A DNA stretch of 64,000 bases from a bacterium. Lineage in GTDB: Bacteria > Planctomycetota > UBA11346. Position numbers and translations under genes: made by a program. Under the pieces are notes generated by a model. It was not told where the DNA came from. It worked only from the letters and a program-made list of their open reading frames with translations, and did not search any database. Numbering within the stretch: the first letter of the stretch is position 1; the number at the start of each line of letters is the position of its first letter. The DNA lies in contig JAIFKN010000003.1 of NCBI GenBank assembly GCA_020049615.1, positions 1-64,000 on the forward strand, given 5' to 3'. This document shows, one piece after another, positions 16,506-25,354 of the stretch.

Positions 16506-16628
16506 CAGCAGAGAACGTCAAATCCAGGGACCGTGACATCGCGATGCTGGCCGCAACGCGCGTGAGGATCGGGGAATCCATCCAACGGCTGGAATTCAAC
16601 GGTTCCGGTGGCGCCGTTCCGCCTCGGC

Positions 16629-17720
16629 TTACGCCCCGCGCGGCGGGCACGACCCGCGTACCATGAGTTCGGGCGCGACGGTGCGGCTCTCGTTCCGCGG
16701 CCGGCGTTCGCGCGCCTGCGCCAGCAGGATGCGCGCCGCCTCGGCTGCGACTCGCTCGAAGGGCAGGCGGATGGCGGTGGGCTGCGGTTGCAGCACCTCG
16801 CGCAGCCAAGGGTAGTCGTTGCAGTGGATGACGGCGAGGTCGGCGCCGACGCGCAGTCCACGGGCGGCGATGGCCCGGTAGACGCCGATCGTCGGGCGCT
16901 CCATGTAGACGAAGACCGAGTCGATCGCGCCGGCTGCCAGGAACGGGGCGACGATGGCCTCGACCGCCTCGGCCGCGCCGGCGTCGCGGATGTGCGACGA
17001 GCGGACGACATGCGCCTCGGGCAGCGGGACGCCGGCCTCGGCCAGGACGCGGCGGATGCCACGCTCGCGGGCGGCAGCGAAGGGCGAGCGCTGCGCCTCG
17101 TCGATGATCATGGGTCTGCGCCAGCCGCATTGCAGCAGGTGCTGCATCGCCAGGGCGCCGCCGGCTTCGTTGTCGATGTCGACCCAGGACATCGGCAGGT
17201 CGCCCTCTGGCCGGCTGAGCCCGACCACCGGCCGGCCTTCGTTGCGCAGGCGCTCCAGCTGGGGGCGGTCGAACAGTCCGGTGTGGATGAGGAAGGCGTC
17301 CCACTGCGGCGACAGCGGCGGCGGTTCGGACTCCGGGCAGGTGTGGAAGGCGATGCTGCAGTCCTGTCCCTCGAGGGCCTCGCGGATGCCGCGCAGGAGC
17401 AGGTCATGGTAGGCCCGTTCCTCTTCGGCCGGTGCCGGACGCAGGAGCAGGGCGAGGCGGCGCAGGCCGGCGCAGCGCGGAGCCTCCGCTCCGGTCACCA
17501 CCGTGCCGCGGCCGCGGGTGCGGGTCAGCAGGCCGTCGCCGGTCAGGGCGGTCAGGGCCCGGCGCAGGCACATGCGCGAGACGCCCAGTTCAGCGGCCAG
17601 ATCGACCTCGTTCGGCAGCGTCGTGCCAGATGACCATTCCCCGGCCATCAGACGTTGGCGCAGGGTTTTTTCGATGTGCTGCGATTTCACCGCCGGACGG
17701 CCGCGACGCGGGGTGGTCAT
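16629..17720 (-). CDS. GntR-type DNA-binding domain fused to a LacI-type sugar-sensing domain
   Basis: The 363-residue regulator has an N-terminal GntR winged helix (about 12-78; LPNEVDLAAELGVSRMCLRRALTALTGDGLLTRTRGRGT). A LacI/periplasmic-binding-protein-like effector domain follows (about 88-355), including SWVDIDNEAGGALAMQHLL and DLAVIHCNDYPWL. This is the AraR-like architecture, usually responsive to a sugar. It is divergent from the glycyl-radical enzyme gene. A perfect 16-bp palindrome between them is the obvious operator. The TolA-like operon starts about 120 bp beyond its stop and could be read from the same region, but that is unproven. Confidence 0.88.
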   Translation of the reverse strand: MTTPRRGRPAVKSQHIEKTLRQRLMAGEWSSGTTLPNEVDLAAELGVSRMCLRRALTALTGDGLLTRTRGRGTVVTGAEAPRCAGLRRLALLLRPAPAEEERAYHDLLLRGIREALEGQDCSIAFHTCPESEPPPLSPQWDAFLIHTGLFDRPQLERLRNEGRPVVGLSRPEGDLPMSWVDIDNEAGGALAMQHLLQCGWRRPMIIDEAQRSPFAAARERGIRRVLAEAGVPLPEAHVVRSSHIRDAGAAEAVEAIVAPFLAAGAIDSVFVYMERPTIGVYRAIAARGLRVGADLAVIHCNDYPWLREVLQPQPTAIRLPFERVAAEAARILLAQARERRPRNESRTVAPELMVRGSCPPRGA

Positions 17721-17759
17721 GAGTCCATCCTCTTGTCGAACACGACGTTAGGCAATAGC

Positions 17760-17775
17760 TTGTATTATAATACAA
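17760..17775. promoter_or_regulatory. Perfect palindromic operator TTGTATTATAATACAA
   Basis: The 16-bp sequence is its own reverse complement and stands out as AT-rich in GC-rich DNA. It lies 40 bp upstream of the GntR/LacI-type gene and 20 bp upstream of the glycyl-radical enzyme start. It resembles AraR-type boxes (TTGTAC/GTACAA half-sites). It also embeds a TATAAT hexamer at 17766-17771, so a bound repressor would cover a -10 element. Confidence 0.7.
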
Positions 17776-17794
17776 ACATGTCTATTATAAGGCT

Positions 17795-20029
17795 ATGAGC
17801 TGCATAGCCACTGCCCTCCATCCGATCGTCGCACAGGCCATCGCCTTCACCGAGGCGCATCGCCTGCACGCCGACGCGCATCCCGCCGTGCGCGAGGCGG
17901 CGTGCCTGCGCACGCAGTTCCCTGCGTTGATGGGTGCCATCCGGGCGGGCGACGCCTTCGCTGGCGGCCAGGCCGAAGGACGTATCTGCTACCTCGGCAG
18001 CATCTGGTGGGCGATGCTGCCGGACCGCACCGGACCGGGCAAGCAGGGGGGCTACTGCTTCGATTTCGCGGCGAAGGAGAAGTGGGGCACAACCGACGCC
18101 GATCGCGCCGCCATCGCCGAACTGGAGACCTATTGGCAGGAGCGCGTGACGGTCAGCCGGTTCCTGGCCGAGATCGACCCGGCCATGCTCGCCTACATGG
18201 GCCATGACGCGCAGGTGTCGGCTCCCGGTTCATGCGGCTTCTGCGTCGCCCTCGACATGGACCGGTTGCTGCGCCTCGGCCTGCCCGGTCTGGAGGCGCA
18301 GGTGGCCGCTGCCCGCGGTACGGGCGATGAGGCGTTCCTCGACGGCTTGCTCGCCGCCATCGCCCTGGTGCGGGACGTGTGCCTCCACTACGCGGAGCAG
18401 GCCCGCTCCCTGGCCGCGTCGGCTGAGGCGACGGACCGGCCGCGCCTGGAGCGCATCGCCGCCAGCTGTGCTGCGATCGCGGTGCGCGCTCCCGCCGGTC
18501 TGCATGAGGCGACGCAGCTGCTGTGGCTCTACAGCCTGGTGGCCGGCGGTCGCCACATCGAGTGCTTCCGCATCGACGACGCCCTCGGCGGCTTCCTGCA
18601 GGCCGATCTGGCCGCCGGCCGGCTGGACGAGGCCGCGGCCGAGGACCTGGTGCTCGGCCTGTGGCGCATGTGGGCGCAGCACGGCGATCCGGCGGTGTGC
18701 CGGGTGGTGATCGGCGGTATGGGCCGGCGCGACCCGGTCGCGGCCGACGCCTTCGCCCGCCTGGCGTTGAAGGCCACCCGCCGCCACCGCGGGCTTATTC
18801 CGCAGCTGACTCTGCGCTTCCACGCCGGCCAGGACCGCGAGCTGACGCGCCTGGCCTTCGACGCGCTCGGCGACGGCTGCGTCTTCCCGATGTTCTACAA
18901 CGACGATGCCATCGTGCCTGGCGTCGCCCGCGCCCTCTGCGTCGACGAGGCCGAGGCCGCGCGCTACCACCCGCTGGGTTGCGGCGAATACATGCTGGCC
19001 GGTGCCAACCCGAGCCTGCTGAACTACGGCTGGTCGGTGCCCAAGACCCTCGAGGCCGCGTTGCATGGCGGCCGCGCCGCCGACGGCAGGCCGCTGGGTC
19101 CGACCTGCAAGGCCCTGCCGGAGCTGGCCTGCTACGACGAACTGCTCGCCAATCTGCGCACGCAGGCCGACTTCGCCGCCAGCCTGACGGCGAGGGGCCA
19201 TGCCATATCCAACCGCGTGCTCGGCCGCGAGTGCGCCTTCCTCCTCGCCAGCCTGCTCAGCGACGACTGCATCGCCCGCGGCCGCGCCCTGATGGACGGC
19301 GGCGTGCGCCATGACGGCGCCTGCATCATGGGCCACGGCTTCACCAACACGGCCGACGCCCTCAACGCCATCCGGCGCACGGTGTTCGAGGAGCGCACCG
19401 TCGGGGCCGCCGAGCTGCTGGACGTGTTGGCCACCGACTTCGCCGGCCACGAGGCCGTGCGCCGCCGGTTGCTGGCGGTGCCCAAGTTCGGCAACGACGA
19501 TCCCGCCGCCGACCGCACCCTGGCCGAGGTCTGGCGGCTGCTGTCCGGGGCCGCCGCGGCGGCCGGGCGGCGCGCCGGCATTTCGTACTATACCGTCAGC
19601 AGCGTGAATCCGGGCGGCTACTACATGGGCGCCCTGTGCGGCGCCACCGCCGACGGGCGGCGCGCCGGCGCCCCGTTCGCCATCGGCCATGCTCCGACCG
19701 CCGGCAACGACCGTGGCGGCCTGACCGCGCTGATGTCCTCGCTGGCGGTCGCCGATGCGGCCAACGGCGGCGTCGCCAGCAACATCAAGCTGGCCAAGGC
19801 GATGTTCCATCGCCAGCGGCCGCAGCTGGAGGCGCTGTTCGACGCCTTCTGGAAGCAGGGGGGCCAGCAGGCCTCGGTCACCGTCGTCGACCAAGCCGAT
19901 CTGGTCGACGCCCTGGCCCATCCCGATCGCCATCCCAACCTGCTCGTCCGTCTCGGCGGCTGGACGGCCCGCTTCGTTGCCCTGGAGCGGCAGCAGCAGG
20001 AGGACATCATCCGCCGCAGCATCTACTGA
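17795..20029 (+). CDS. Pyruvate formate-lyase family glycyl-radical enzyme, GCGE type
   Basis: This 744-residue cytoplasmic enzyme has the glycyl-radical barrel fold. The active-site loop reads HPLGCGEYMLAG near residue 396, supplying the catalytic Cys and a Glu two residues later. The glycyl-radical loop near the C-terminus is VRLGGWTARFVAL, with the radical Gly in RLGGW. The sequence lacks the CCVS cysteine pair of true pyruvate formate-lyase, so it is an eliminase or lyase of unknown substrate. GCGE in place of the usual GCVE is a noticeable variant. It is followed by its activase 6 bp downstream and is controlled by the divergent GntR/LacI-type regulator. Oxygen-sensitive chemistry is implied. 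Confidence 0.87.
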   Translation: MSCIATALHPIVAQAIAFTEAHRLHADAHPAVREAACLRTQFPALMGAIRAGDAFAGGQAEGRICYLGSIWWAMLPDRTGPGKQGGYCFDFAAKEKWGTTDADRAAIAELETYWQERVTVSRFLAEIDPAMLAYMGHDAQVSAPGSCGFCVALDMDRLLRLGLPGLEAQVAAARGTGDEAFLDGLLAAIALVRDVCLHYAEQARSLAASAEATDRPRLERIAASCAAIAVRAPAGLHEATQLLWLYSLVAGGRHIECFRIDDALGGFLQADLAAGRLDEAAAEDLVLGLWRMWAQHGDPAVCRVVIGGMGRRDPVAADAFARLALKATRRHRGLIPQLTLRFHAGQDRELTRLAFDALGDGCVFPMFYNDDAIVPGVARALCVDEAEAARYHPLGCGEYMLAGANPSLLNYGWSVPKTLEAALHGGRAADGRPLGPTCKALPELACYDELLANLRTQADFAASLTARGHAISNRVLGRECAFLLASLLSDDCIARGRALMDGGVRHDGACIMGHGFTNTADALNAIRRTVFEERTVGAAELLDVLATDFAGHEAVRRRLLAVPKFGNDDPAADRTLAEVWRLLSGAAAAAGRRAGISYYTVSSVNPGGYYMGALCGATADGRRAGAPFAIGHAPTAGNDRGGLTALMSSLAVADAANGGVASNIKLAKAMFHRQRPQLEALFDAFWKQGGQQASVTVVDQADLVDALAHPDRHPNLLVRLGGWTARFVALERQQQEDIIRRSIY

Positions 20030-20035
20030 GGCGTC

Positions 20036-20944
20036 ATGAGCGAGGTCGGCCTGGTCCTGTCGATCGAACGCGGCTCGCTGCACGACGGGCCGGGCATCCG
20101 CACCACCGTGTTCCTCAAGGGCTGCCCGCTGTCCTGCTCATGGTGCCACAACCCGGAGTCGCAGGCGGCGCGGCCGGAGCTGGCCCATCTGCATGAGACG
20201 TGCACCTCGTGCGGTTCGTGCGTGGAGGCCTGTCCGCACGGCTGTCACAGCATCGTCGACAGCCTGCACCAGCTGGACCGCAGTTCCTGCACCGCCTGCG
20301 GTTCCTGCGTCGACGCCTGCCCGCACGGCGCCCTCGAGGTGAAGGGCCGGCGCATGACGGTGGCCGAGGTGATGGCGGTGGTGGTGCGCGACCGCGCCTA
20401 CTACGAATCGTCGGGCGGCGGCCTGACCATCTCCGGCGGCGAGCCCACCGCCCAGCCGGGCTTCTGCCGAGCCCTGCTTGCCGCTGCCCGTGCAGCAGGC
20501 ATCCGCACCTGCCTGGAGACCAGCGCCTGCGCCGCGCCCGCCATCCTGCGCGACCTTGCGCTGCTGGTCGATCTCTTCCTGATCGACTGCAAGGAGAGCG
20601 ATCCGGAGCGGCATCTGCGCTTCACTGGTGTGGCGCTGGAGCGGGTGCGCGCCGGCACGCGGGCGCTGGCCGAGGCCGGCGCCGCCATCCGACTGCGCTG
20701 CCCGATCGTGCCGGGGCTCAACGATCGCGAGGATCACCTCGCTGGTATCGCCGCCTTCGCCGCATCGCTGCCCGGTGTGCAGGGCATCGAGGTGATGCCG
20801 TACCACCCGCTGGGCGCCTCGAAGGCGCGCAGCGTCGGACGCGACTACCCCTTGCCCGACCTGCCGTTCTCCGAACCGGAGCAGGCCGAAAACTGGCGGC
20901 AGCGCATCGCTGCGCACGGTCCGATCGCGGTCGACCGGAGCTGA
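20036..20944 (+). CDS. Glycyl-radical enzyme activating protein (radical SAM)
   Basis: This 302-residue radical SAM enzyme installs the glycyl radical on the upstream enzyme. The radical SAM cluster motif is FLKGCPLSCSWCHNPE near residues 27-42 (CxxxCxxC). Two ferredoxin-like clusters follow: CTSCGSCVEACPHG near 58 and CTACGSCVDACPHG near 84. The presence of both insert clusters places it with activases of dehydratase and lyase enzymes, not with PflA itself. GGGLTISGGEPTAQPGF is the conserved SAM-binding GGE region. A GAGG-like ribosome site precedes the ATG. It is cotranscribed with the glycyl-radical enzyme. Confidence 0.93.
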   Translation: MSEVGLVLSIERGSLHDGPGIRTTVFLKGCPLSCSWCHNPESQAARPELAHLHETCTSCGSCVEACPHGCHSIVDSLHQLDRSSCTACGSCVDACPHGALEVKGRRMTVAEVMAVVVRDRAYYESSGGGLTISGGEPTAQPGFCRALLAAARAAGIRTCLETSACAAPAILRDLALLVDLFLIDCKESDPERHLRFTGVALERVRAGTRALAEAGAAIRLRCPIVPGLNDREDHLAGIAAFAASLPGVQGIEVMPYHPLGASKARSVGRDYPLPDLPFSEPEQAENWRQRIAAHGPIAVDRS

Positions 20945-21057
20945 TCCAGCGAGGTGGTCAGACAGGCGCTGAGCCGTCACAGACCGACGGCTGGCCGTTG
21001 ACCTCGCACCAAGGCTGGAACCGCCCCGCATGGGGGCCATGCTCCGCGCTTCGACCC

Positions 21058-23505
21058 ATGAGCAGCGAACCGTCTCCAGAAACAGGTGCATCCACCGGCG
21101 ACGGGCGGGCCTTCACCGTCAAGGCCGTCGGCGTCGGACTGCTCCTGGCCTTGTTCACCGTAGTCGGCGCCTGGTTCAACGACCAGTACCTGTGGCAGTC
21201 GCCAGCGATCGGCAACTTCGTGCCGGCCCTGCCCTTCGGCCTCATCCTCATCCTCGCTCTGGGTTGGAATCCGACGTGCGGCCGGTGGCCCATCCTCCGC
21301 TTCGCGCCCCGTGAACTGGCCGTGGTGTTCGCCCTGTGCCTGCTGGTCTCATGGATCCCCGTCTCGGGTTTCCTGCGTTACTTCCAGCGGGCAGTGGTCA
21401 CCGCCCAGATCCAGGCCGACAGCAAGCCGACGTGGCGCACCTATGACGTCCTCGGCCACATCCCGGAGCATGTCTATCCCCTTGGCGGCGCGCCCGAGGT
21501 CGCAGCCCTGAACGGAGCGATCGCGGCCGAGCGCGAGGCGCTCGCCGCCGGCACCATCGCCACGCCGCTAAGCGACGCGACGGTGCAGGCGGCGGACTAC
21601 GCCATCGCCCTGGACCTCGCCGAACTGGTGCCGCCGAAGCAGTGGCGCGATGGGGACCAGGAACTGGTGCGGCGGAACACCGAACGGGCGTGGCGGCGCG
21701 CCATGGCGTCGGCACCATCGCGCTGGAAGGACGTCGAGGGATTGCTGCAGGCGATGCCGCTCACCCTCGCTGCCGAGACCGCCGCACCGGACGCCTGGCG
21801 TCTGGCGCGCAGCCGGCTCGAGACCGCCTTCGCCGAACGCCTCGGTCCTGCCACCACGGCCTACGAGCGGGTCTACACCGGCATGACCCAGGGACTGCCG
21901 GTCGGCGACGAGACCCTGCCGCTGAGCGCCACGCCGATCGCCGACTGGCTGCCGGCCTTGGCCTTCTGGCTGCCCCTCATCCTGCTCATGACTCTGGCCT
22001 TGTTCATGCTGCAGTTGATCGTCCATCGCCAGTGGTCCAGCCATGAGCAGTTGACCTATCCCATCGCCCAGGTCGCCACCGCGATCATCGCCCGCGGACC
22101 GGAGCATCTGGTCAGCGATGTCTTCCGCAGCCGCCTGTTCTGGTTCGGGGCGGTTCCGGTGCTGGGCATCCATCTGCTCAACTACCTTGCCGTCTGGTTT
22201 CCCGGCTGGTTCCCCGAAGTCACGCTGCGCTGGAGCAACTGGGGTACCCTCGGCCATCTCCTCCCCACCGTCTGGCAGGCTGGCGGCAGCGCGTCGCTCG
22301 GTTTCGGCGCGCTGTTCTTCTCGGTCGTCGGACTGGCCTATTTCATCAGCGCTGAGGTTTCCTTCACCGTGGGCTTCGCCGGCCTCGCCGTGGTGCTGTT
22401 CAACATCCAATGGTACACCGCGACCGGCACGACCACGGACCTGGGTTCGGCGCGCAGCGGTGCCTACCTCGGCTACGCCATCCTCCTGCTGTACACCGGG
22501 CGCACCTATTACTGGGCCGTCCTGCGCCGGGCCTTCGGACTGGCTGGCGGCGCAGACGGCGATCATGTCGAGCCGGTGTGGGCGGCCCGCATCTTCCTGC
22601 TCGCCTTCGCCGGCTTCACCGCCGTCCTGGTCGGCGGCTTCGGCCTCGACTGGTTCATCGCCCTGGTCTACGCCCTGACCCTGATGATCATGTTCCTGGT
22701 CTTGACGCGCGTGGTCTGCGAGACCGGCATGCCCTTCGTGCAGGCCGCCTGGCAGCCGGCCGGGCTGATGACCAACCTGCTCGGAGTCAGCGCCATCGGC
22801 GCGGCACCGCTGGTGCTGATCCACTATCTCGGCGTCGCGCTGTCGATGGACACCCGCGAATGTTTCATGCCCTATGCCGCGAACAGCCTCAAGCTGGCCG
22901 AGGATGCCGGCGTGCGACGCACGCGCCTGGCCTGGATCGGCATGGGCGTGATCAGCATCGCGCTGGCGGTCGGCATCGTCGCCACGCTGTGGGGCATGTA
23001 CAACTTCGGCTCGACCCGCGACAGCTACGCCCAGGGGACGGTGGCCGGCCAGTTCAACGAAGCGGCGCGCGGCATCACCACCCTGGTCGAGACCGGGCAG
23101 TACGCCGCCAGCACCCAGGCCAGCGGTCTGGCCAAGATCCCGCTCATCGGCGATAACGTCGGCAAGGGGCGAGAACTCGGCTGGATCGGCTTCGGCTTGC
23201 TGTCGGTCCTCGCGGTGGCCCTGGTCCGCTTCCGCTGGCCGGGGTTCTACCTCCATCCCGTGTTGTTCCTGATCTGGGACACCTATGCGGCCTGGATGGT
23301 GTGGACCTCCTTCCTGGTCGGCTGGATCGGCAAGTCCCTGATCGTGCGATTCGGCGGTGGTCGGGCCTACCAGGCGCTCAAGCCCCTGTTCCTTGGCCTC
23401 ATCCTCGGCGAACTGGTGGCCGTCATCCTGACCCTGGGCATCGGCTGGATCTACCACCTGACCACCGGACTGATGCCCAAGGCGACGTGGATATTCGCCG
23501 CCTGA
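21058..23505 (+). CDS. Large polytopic membrane protein of the DUF6785/OPT-like type
   Basis: The 815-residue integral membrane protein has roughly 13-15 hydrophobic segments and a soluble loop of about 160 residues (about 115-290) between the early and middle helices. Recognisable stretches include MLQLIVHRQWSSHEQLTYPIAQV, ETGMPFVQAAWQPAGL near 560 and WGMYNFGSTRDSYAQG. These fit the DUF6784/6785 family of PVC and Armatimonadota membrane proteins, which are distantly like oligopeptide transporters. The ATG at 21058 is chosen because the frame further upstream only shadows the activase gene. It sits 113 bp after the activase, possibly in the same regulon. The substrate is unknown; a sugar derivative is a reasonable guess. 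Confidence 0.7.
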   Translation: MSSEPSPETGASTGDGRAFTVKAVGVGLLLALFTVVGAWFNDQYLWQSPAIGNFVPALPFGLILILALGWNPTCGRWPILRFAPRELAVVFALCLLVSWIPVSGFLRYFQRAVVTAQIQADSKPTWRTYDVLGHIPEHVYPLGGAPEVAALNGAIAAEREALAAGTIATPLSDATVQAADYAIALDLAELVPPKQWRDGDQELVRRNTERAWRRAMASAPSRWKDVEGLLQAMPLTLAAETAAPDAWRLARSRLETAFAERLGPATTAYERVYTGMTQGLPVGDETLPLSATPIADWLPALAFWLPLILLMTLALFMLQLIVHRQWSSHEQLTYPIAQVATAIIARGPEHLVSDVFRSRLFWFGAVPVLGIHLLNYLAVWFPGWFPEVTLRWSNWGTLGHLLPTVWQAGGSASLGFGALFFSVVGLAYFISAEVSFTVGFAGLAVVLFNIQWYTATGTTTDLGSARSGAYLGYAILLLYTGRTYYWAVLRRAFGLAGGADGDHVEPVWAARIFLLAFAGFTAVLVGGFGLDWFIALVYALTLMIMFLVLTRVVCETGMPFVQAAWQPAGLMTNLLGVSAIGAAPLVLIHYLGVALSMDTRECFMPYAANSLKLAEDAGVRRTRLAWIGMGVISIALAVGIVATLWGMYNFGSTRDSYAQGTVAGQFNEAARGITTLVETGQYAASTQASGLAKIPLIGDNVGKGRELGWIGFGLLSVLAVALVRFRWPGFYLHPVLFLIWDTYAAWMVWTSFLVGWIGKSLIVRFGGGRAYQALKPLFLGLILGELVAVILTLGIGWIYHLTTGLMPKATWIFAA

Positions 23506-23667
23506 TCAGCGGTTGAAGCGGATACGCATCCTCGCGATGCCCGCTGACGCGGGAATCCCGAAGCATCCGCTGGCGGCGGACAGAATTGCCGTTGAGGACG
23601 GACGATCGGCATCCCGATGCGGCACGGCGGCAGCGGCGGCACCGGTCCTGACGGTTAGCCTCACGGC

Positions 23668-25257
23668 ATGCCCGTCTACGTCCAGACCGTGCTCTGCCTG
23701 CTGCTCGCCAGCCCGATGCTGGCCGCTGAACAGGAATTTCAGGCCGACGCCTACGCCGGCAGCGACGACCGCGACACGCTCAACCGCGCCTTCGCCGCCA
23801 TGCGCGGCATCGACGGACCCAAACGGCTGGTCCTCGCCGCCAGGACCTACCGCGTGGGCGATCCGGGCGGGGACGGGTTCGCGCCGGTGCTCGCCCTCGC
23901 CGGCGTGCGCGATCTCGATCTCGACGGGAACGGCGCCATCATCGAGGCGACCGACATGCTCGGAGCGCGCCAGGGCTATCTGATCGGCATCAGCGACTTT
24001 TCCGGCATCCGCATCCGCAACCTGCGCATCACCTACCGGCCGCTGCCCTACGTGCAGGGACGCATCACCGCCGTCGACCAGCCGGGCAACCGGGTCGAGA
24101 TCGAACTCGATCCCGCCTTCGCCCGCATCGACGCCCTCCGCACCCACGCCACCGCTGAGCTGTGGTGCCGGGTCGGGCAGCGCGCCGCGCCGCACCTGCC
24201 CAAGGCCGACAGCCCGTCCTGGCTGGGCGTGGCCGGACGCGACGGCGGTGTGCTGCGCGAGCCTCGCGAAGGCGGTCGCTGGACGCTGCGCGCTGGTGGT
24301 TTCGACGTGGCGAAGACGGTCGGCGGACGCCACGTCTGGTCGGTGGGCGACCCGCTGGTGGTGTGGCAGCGCGGCGCCCAGGACGCCTTGGCGGCCTGGG
24401 CCGGCCGCAATCTGCGCCTGGAGGACATCCACATCGACAGCGCCCTGCACTTCGCCATCAAGGTGCGGGGTGTCGAGCACGCCGAGATCGCCCGTTGCCG
24501 CGTCGAGCCGGTCCTTGGCGGCATGCTCTCGGGCTGCGCCGACGGCATCGACGTGCAGCAGAGCCGCGATGTGACGGTGCGCGACTGCCGGGTGGTCGCC
24601 AACGGCGACGATGCCATCTCGTTCCTCAACCATGGCCACGGGTACAACGGCACGGCGCACGAACAGCGCTTCCCCGCGCCCCTGCCGGATACCAACGCGG
24701 ATGTCCGCCTCCTCGGCAACCGGCTCGAGGGCGGCAACCGCAACGGCATCCTCCTGCTCGCCACGCGCAGCGAGGTCCGTGGCAACACCATCGCGCACGT
24801 ACGCCAATATGGCTTGAAATGCACCGGCGACGATGCCGTGATCGTCGACAACAGCTTCACCGCTGTCGGCTCGTTCACGCCCTGGCGGCACATCACCGAC
24901 GAGCTGGAGACCGGCATCGTGGTCAGCGACGAATGGCAGCAGCGGCGCTGGACCCTGCGTGGCAACAACTTCCGGGACTGCTATCACATGCCCGGCATCC
25001 TCCTGAAATCGGTGGCCGGAGCCGAGGTGGTCGGAAACCGCTTCACCATCATCGAACGCACCGCCGAGGATCTGCGCCCGCATCATCCTGGCCTGGCGGA
25101 GAACGCGGCCGTCTGCCTGACCGGCAGCACCTTCCGCGGAGAGAAGCTGCGCACTACCGGCGTCGTTTTGCGCGGAAACCGGGTGGACGGCGCAGGACTC
25201 GCGCCGCTTGCCATGCTGGGCGATCAGGAATGGACGGGCGAGGCACCCGGGCGCTGA
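23668..25257 (+). CDS. Secreted right-handed parallel beta-helix protein
   Basis: The 529-residue protein starts with a signal peptide (LCLLLASPMLAAEQ). A pectate-lyase-like beta-helix follows, with stacked short strands: LRLEDIHIDSALHFAIKVRG, SRDVTVRDCRVVANGDDAISF, ADVRLLGNRLEGGNRNGILLL and EVVGNRFTIIERT. The DGIDV and NGDDAISF turns resemble GH28 and related enzymes that act on uronic-acid polymers. The family has many activities and no certain catalytic residues can be picked here. It follows the DUF6785-like gene, and a short hairpin (CCCGC/GCGGG at 23540-23553) lies in the gap. The protein likely acts outside the cytoplasm on polysaccharide. Confidence 0.82.
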   Translation: MPVYVQTVLCLLLASPMLAAEQEFQADAYAGSDDRDTLNRAFAAMRGIDGPKRLVLAARTYRVGDPGGDGFAPVLALAGVRDLDLDGNGAIIEATDMLGARQGYLIGISDFSGIRIRNLRITYRPLPYVQGRITAVDQPGNRVEIELDPAFARIDALRTHATAELWCRVGQRAAPHLPKADSPSWLGVAGRDGGVLREPREGGRWTLRAGGFDVAKTVGGRHVWSVGDPLVVWQRGAQDALAAWAGRNLRLEDIHIDSALHFAIKVRGVEHAEIARCRVEPVLGGMLSGCADGIDVQQSRDVTVRDCRVVANGDDAISFLNHGHGYNGTAHEQRFPAPLPDTNADVRLLGNRLEGGNRNGILLLATRSEVRGNTIAHVRQYGLKCTGDDAVIVDNSFTAVGSFTPWRHITDELETGIVVSDEWQQRRWTLRGNNFRDCYHMPGILLKSVAGAEVVGNRFTIIERTAEDLRPHHPGLAENAAVCLTGSTFRGEKLRTTGVVLRGNRVDGAGLAPLAMLGDQEWTGEAPGR

Positions 25258-25354
25258 GTCCGTACCTGAGGGGTCCGCGCCGAGTGGATGGGATGCTCCG
25301 TCCCCCGCTGCGTACCTCGTCGTCGGTGCGGCCCGGGACGCAGACTGCATCGCC

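Noticed and set aside
13863..16565. Very long plus-strand frame opposite the TolA-like gene
   Set aside because: The antisense frame is a by-product of GC-rich third positions; it has no domain or start context.
18230..20083. Long minus-strand frame opposite the glycyl-radical enzyme
   Set aside because: The enzyme's catalytic and radical motifs are on the plus strand; the antisense frame is compositional.
21568..23457. Long minus-strand frame opposite the DUF6785-like gene
   Set aside because: Highly acidic and Gln-rich translation is typical antisense noise of membrane-helix codons in GC-rich DNA.
23540..23553. CCCGC/GCGGG hairpin as a terminator
   Set aside because: Five-base stem without a T-tract; too weak to list as a terminator.
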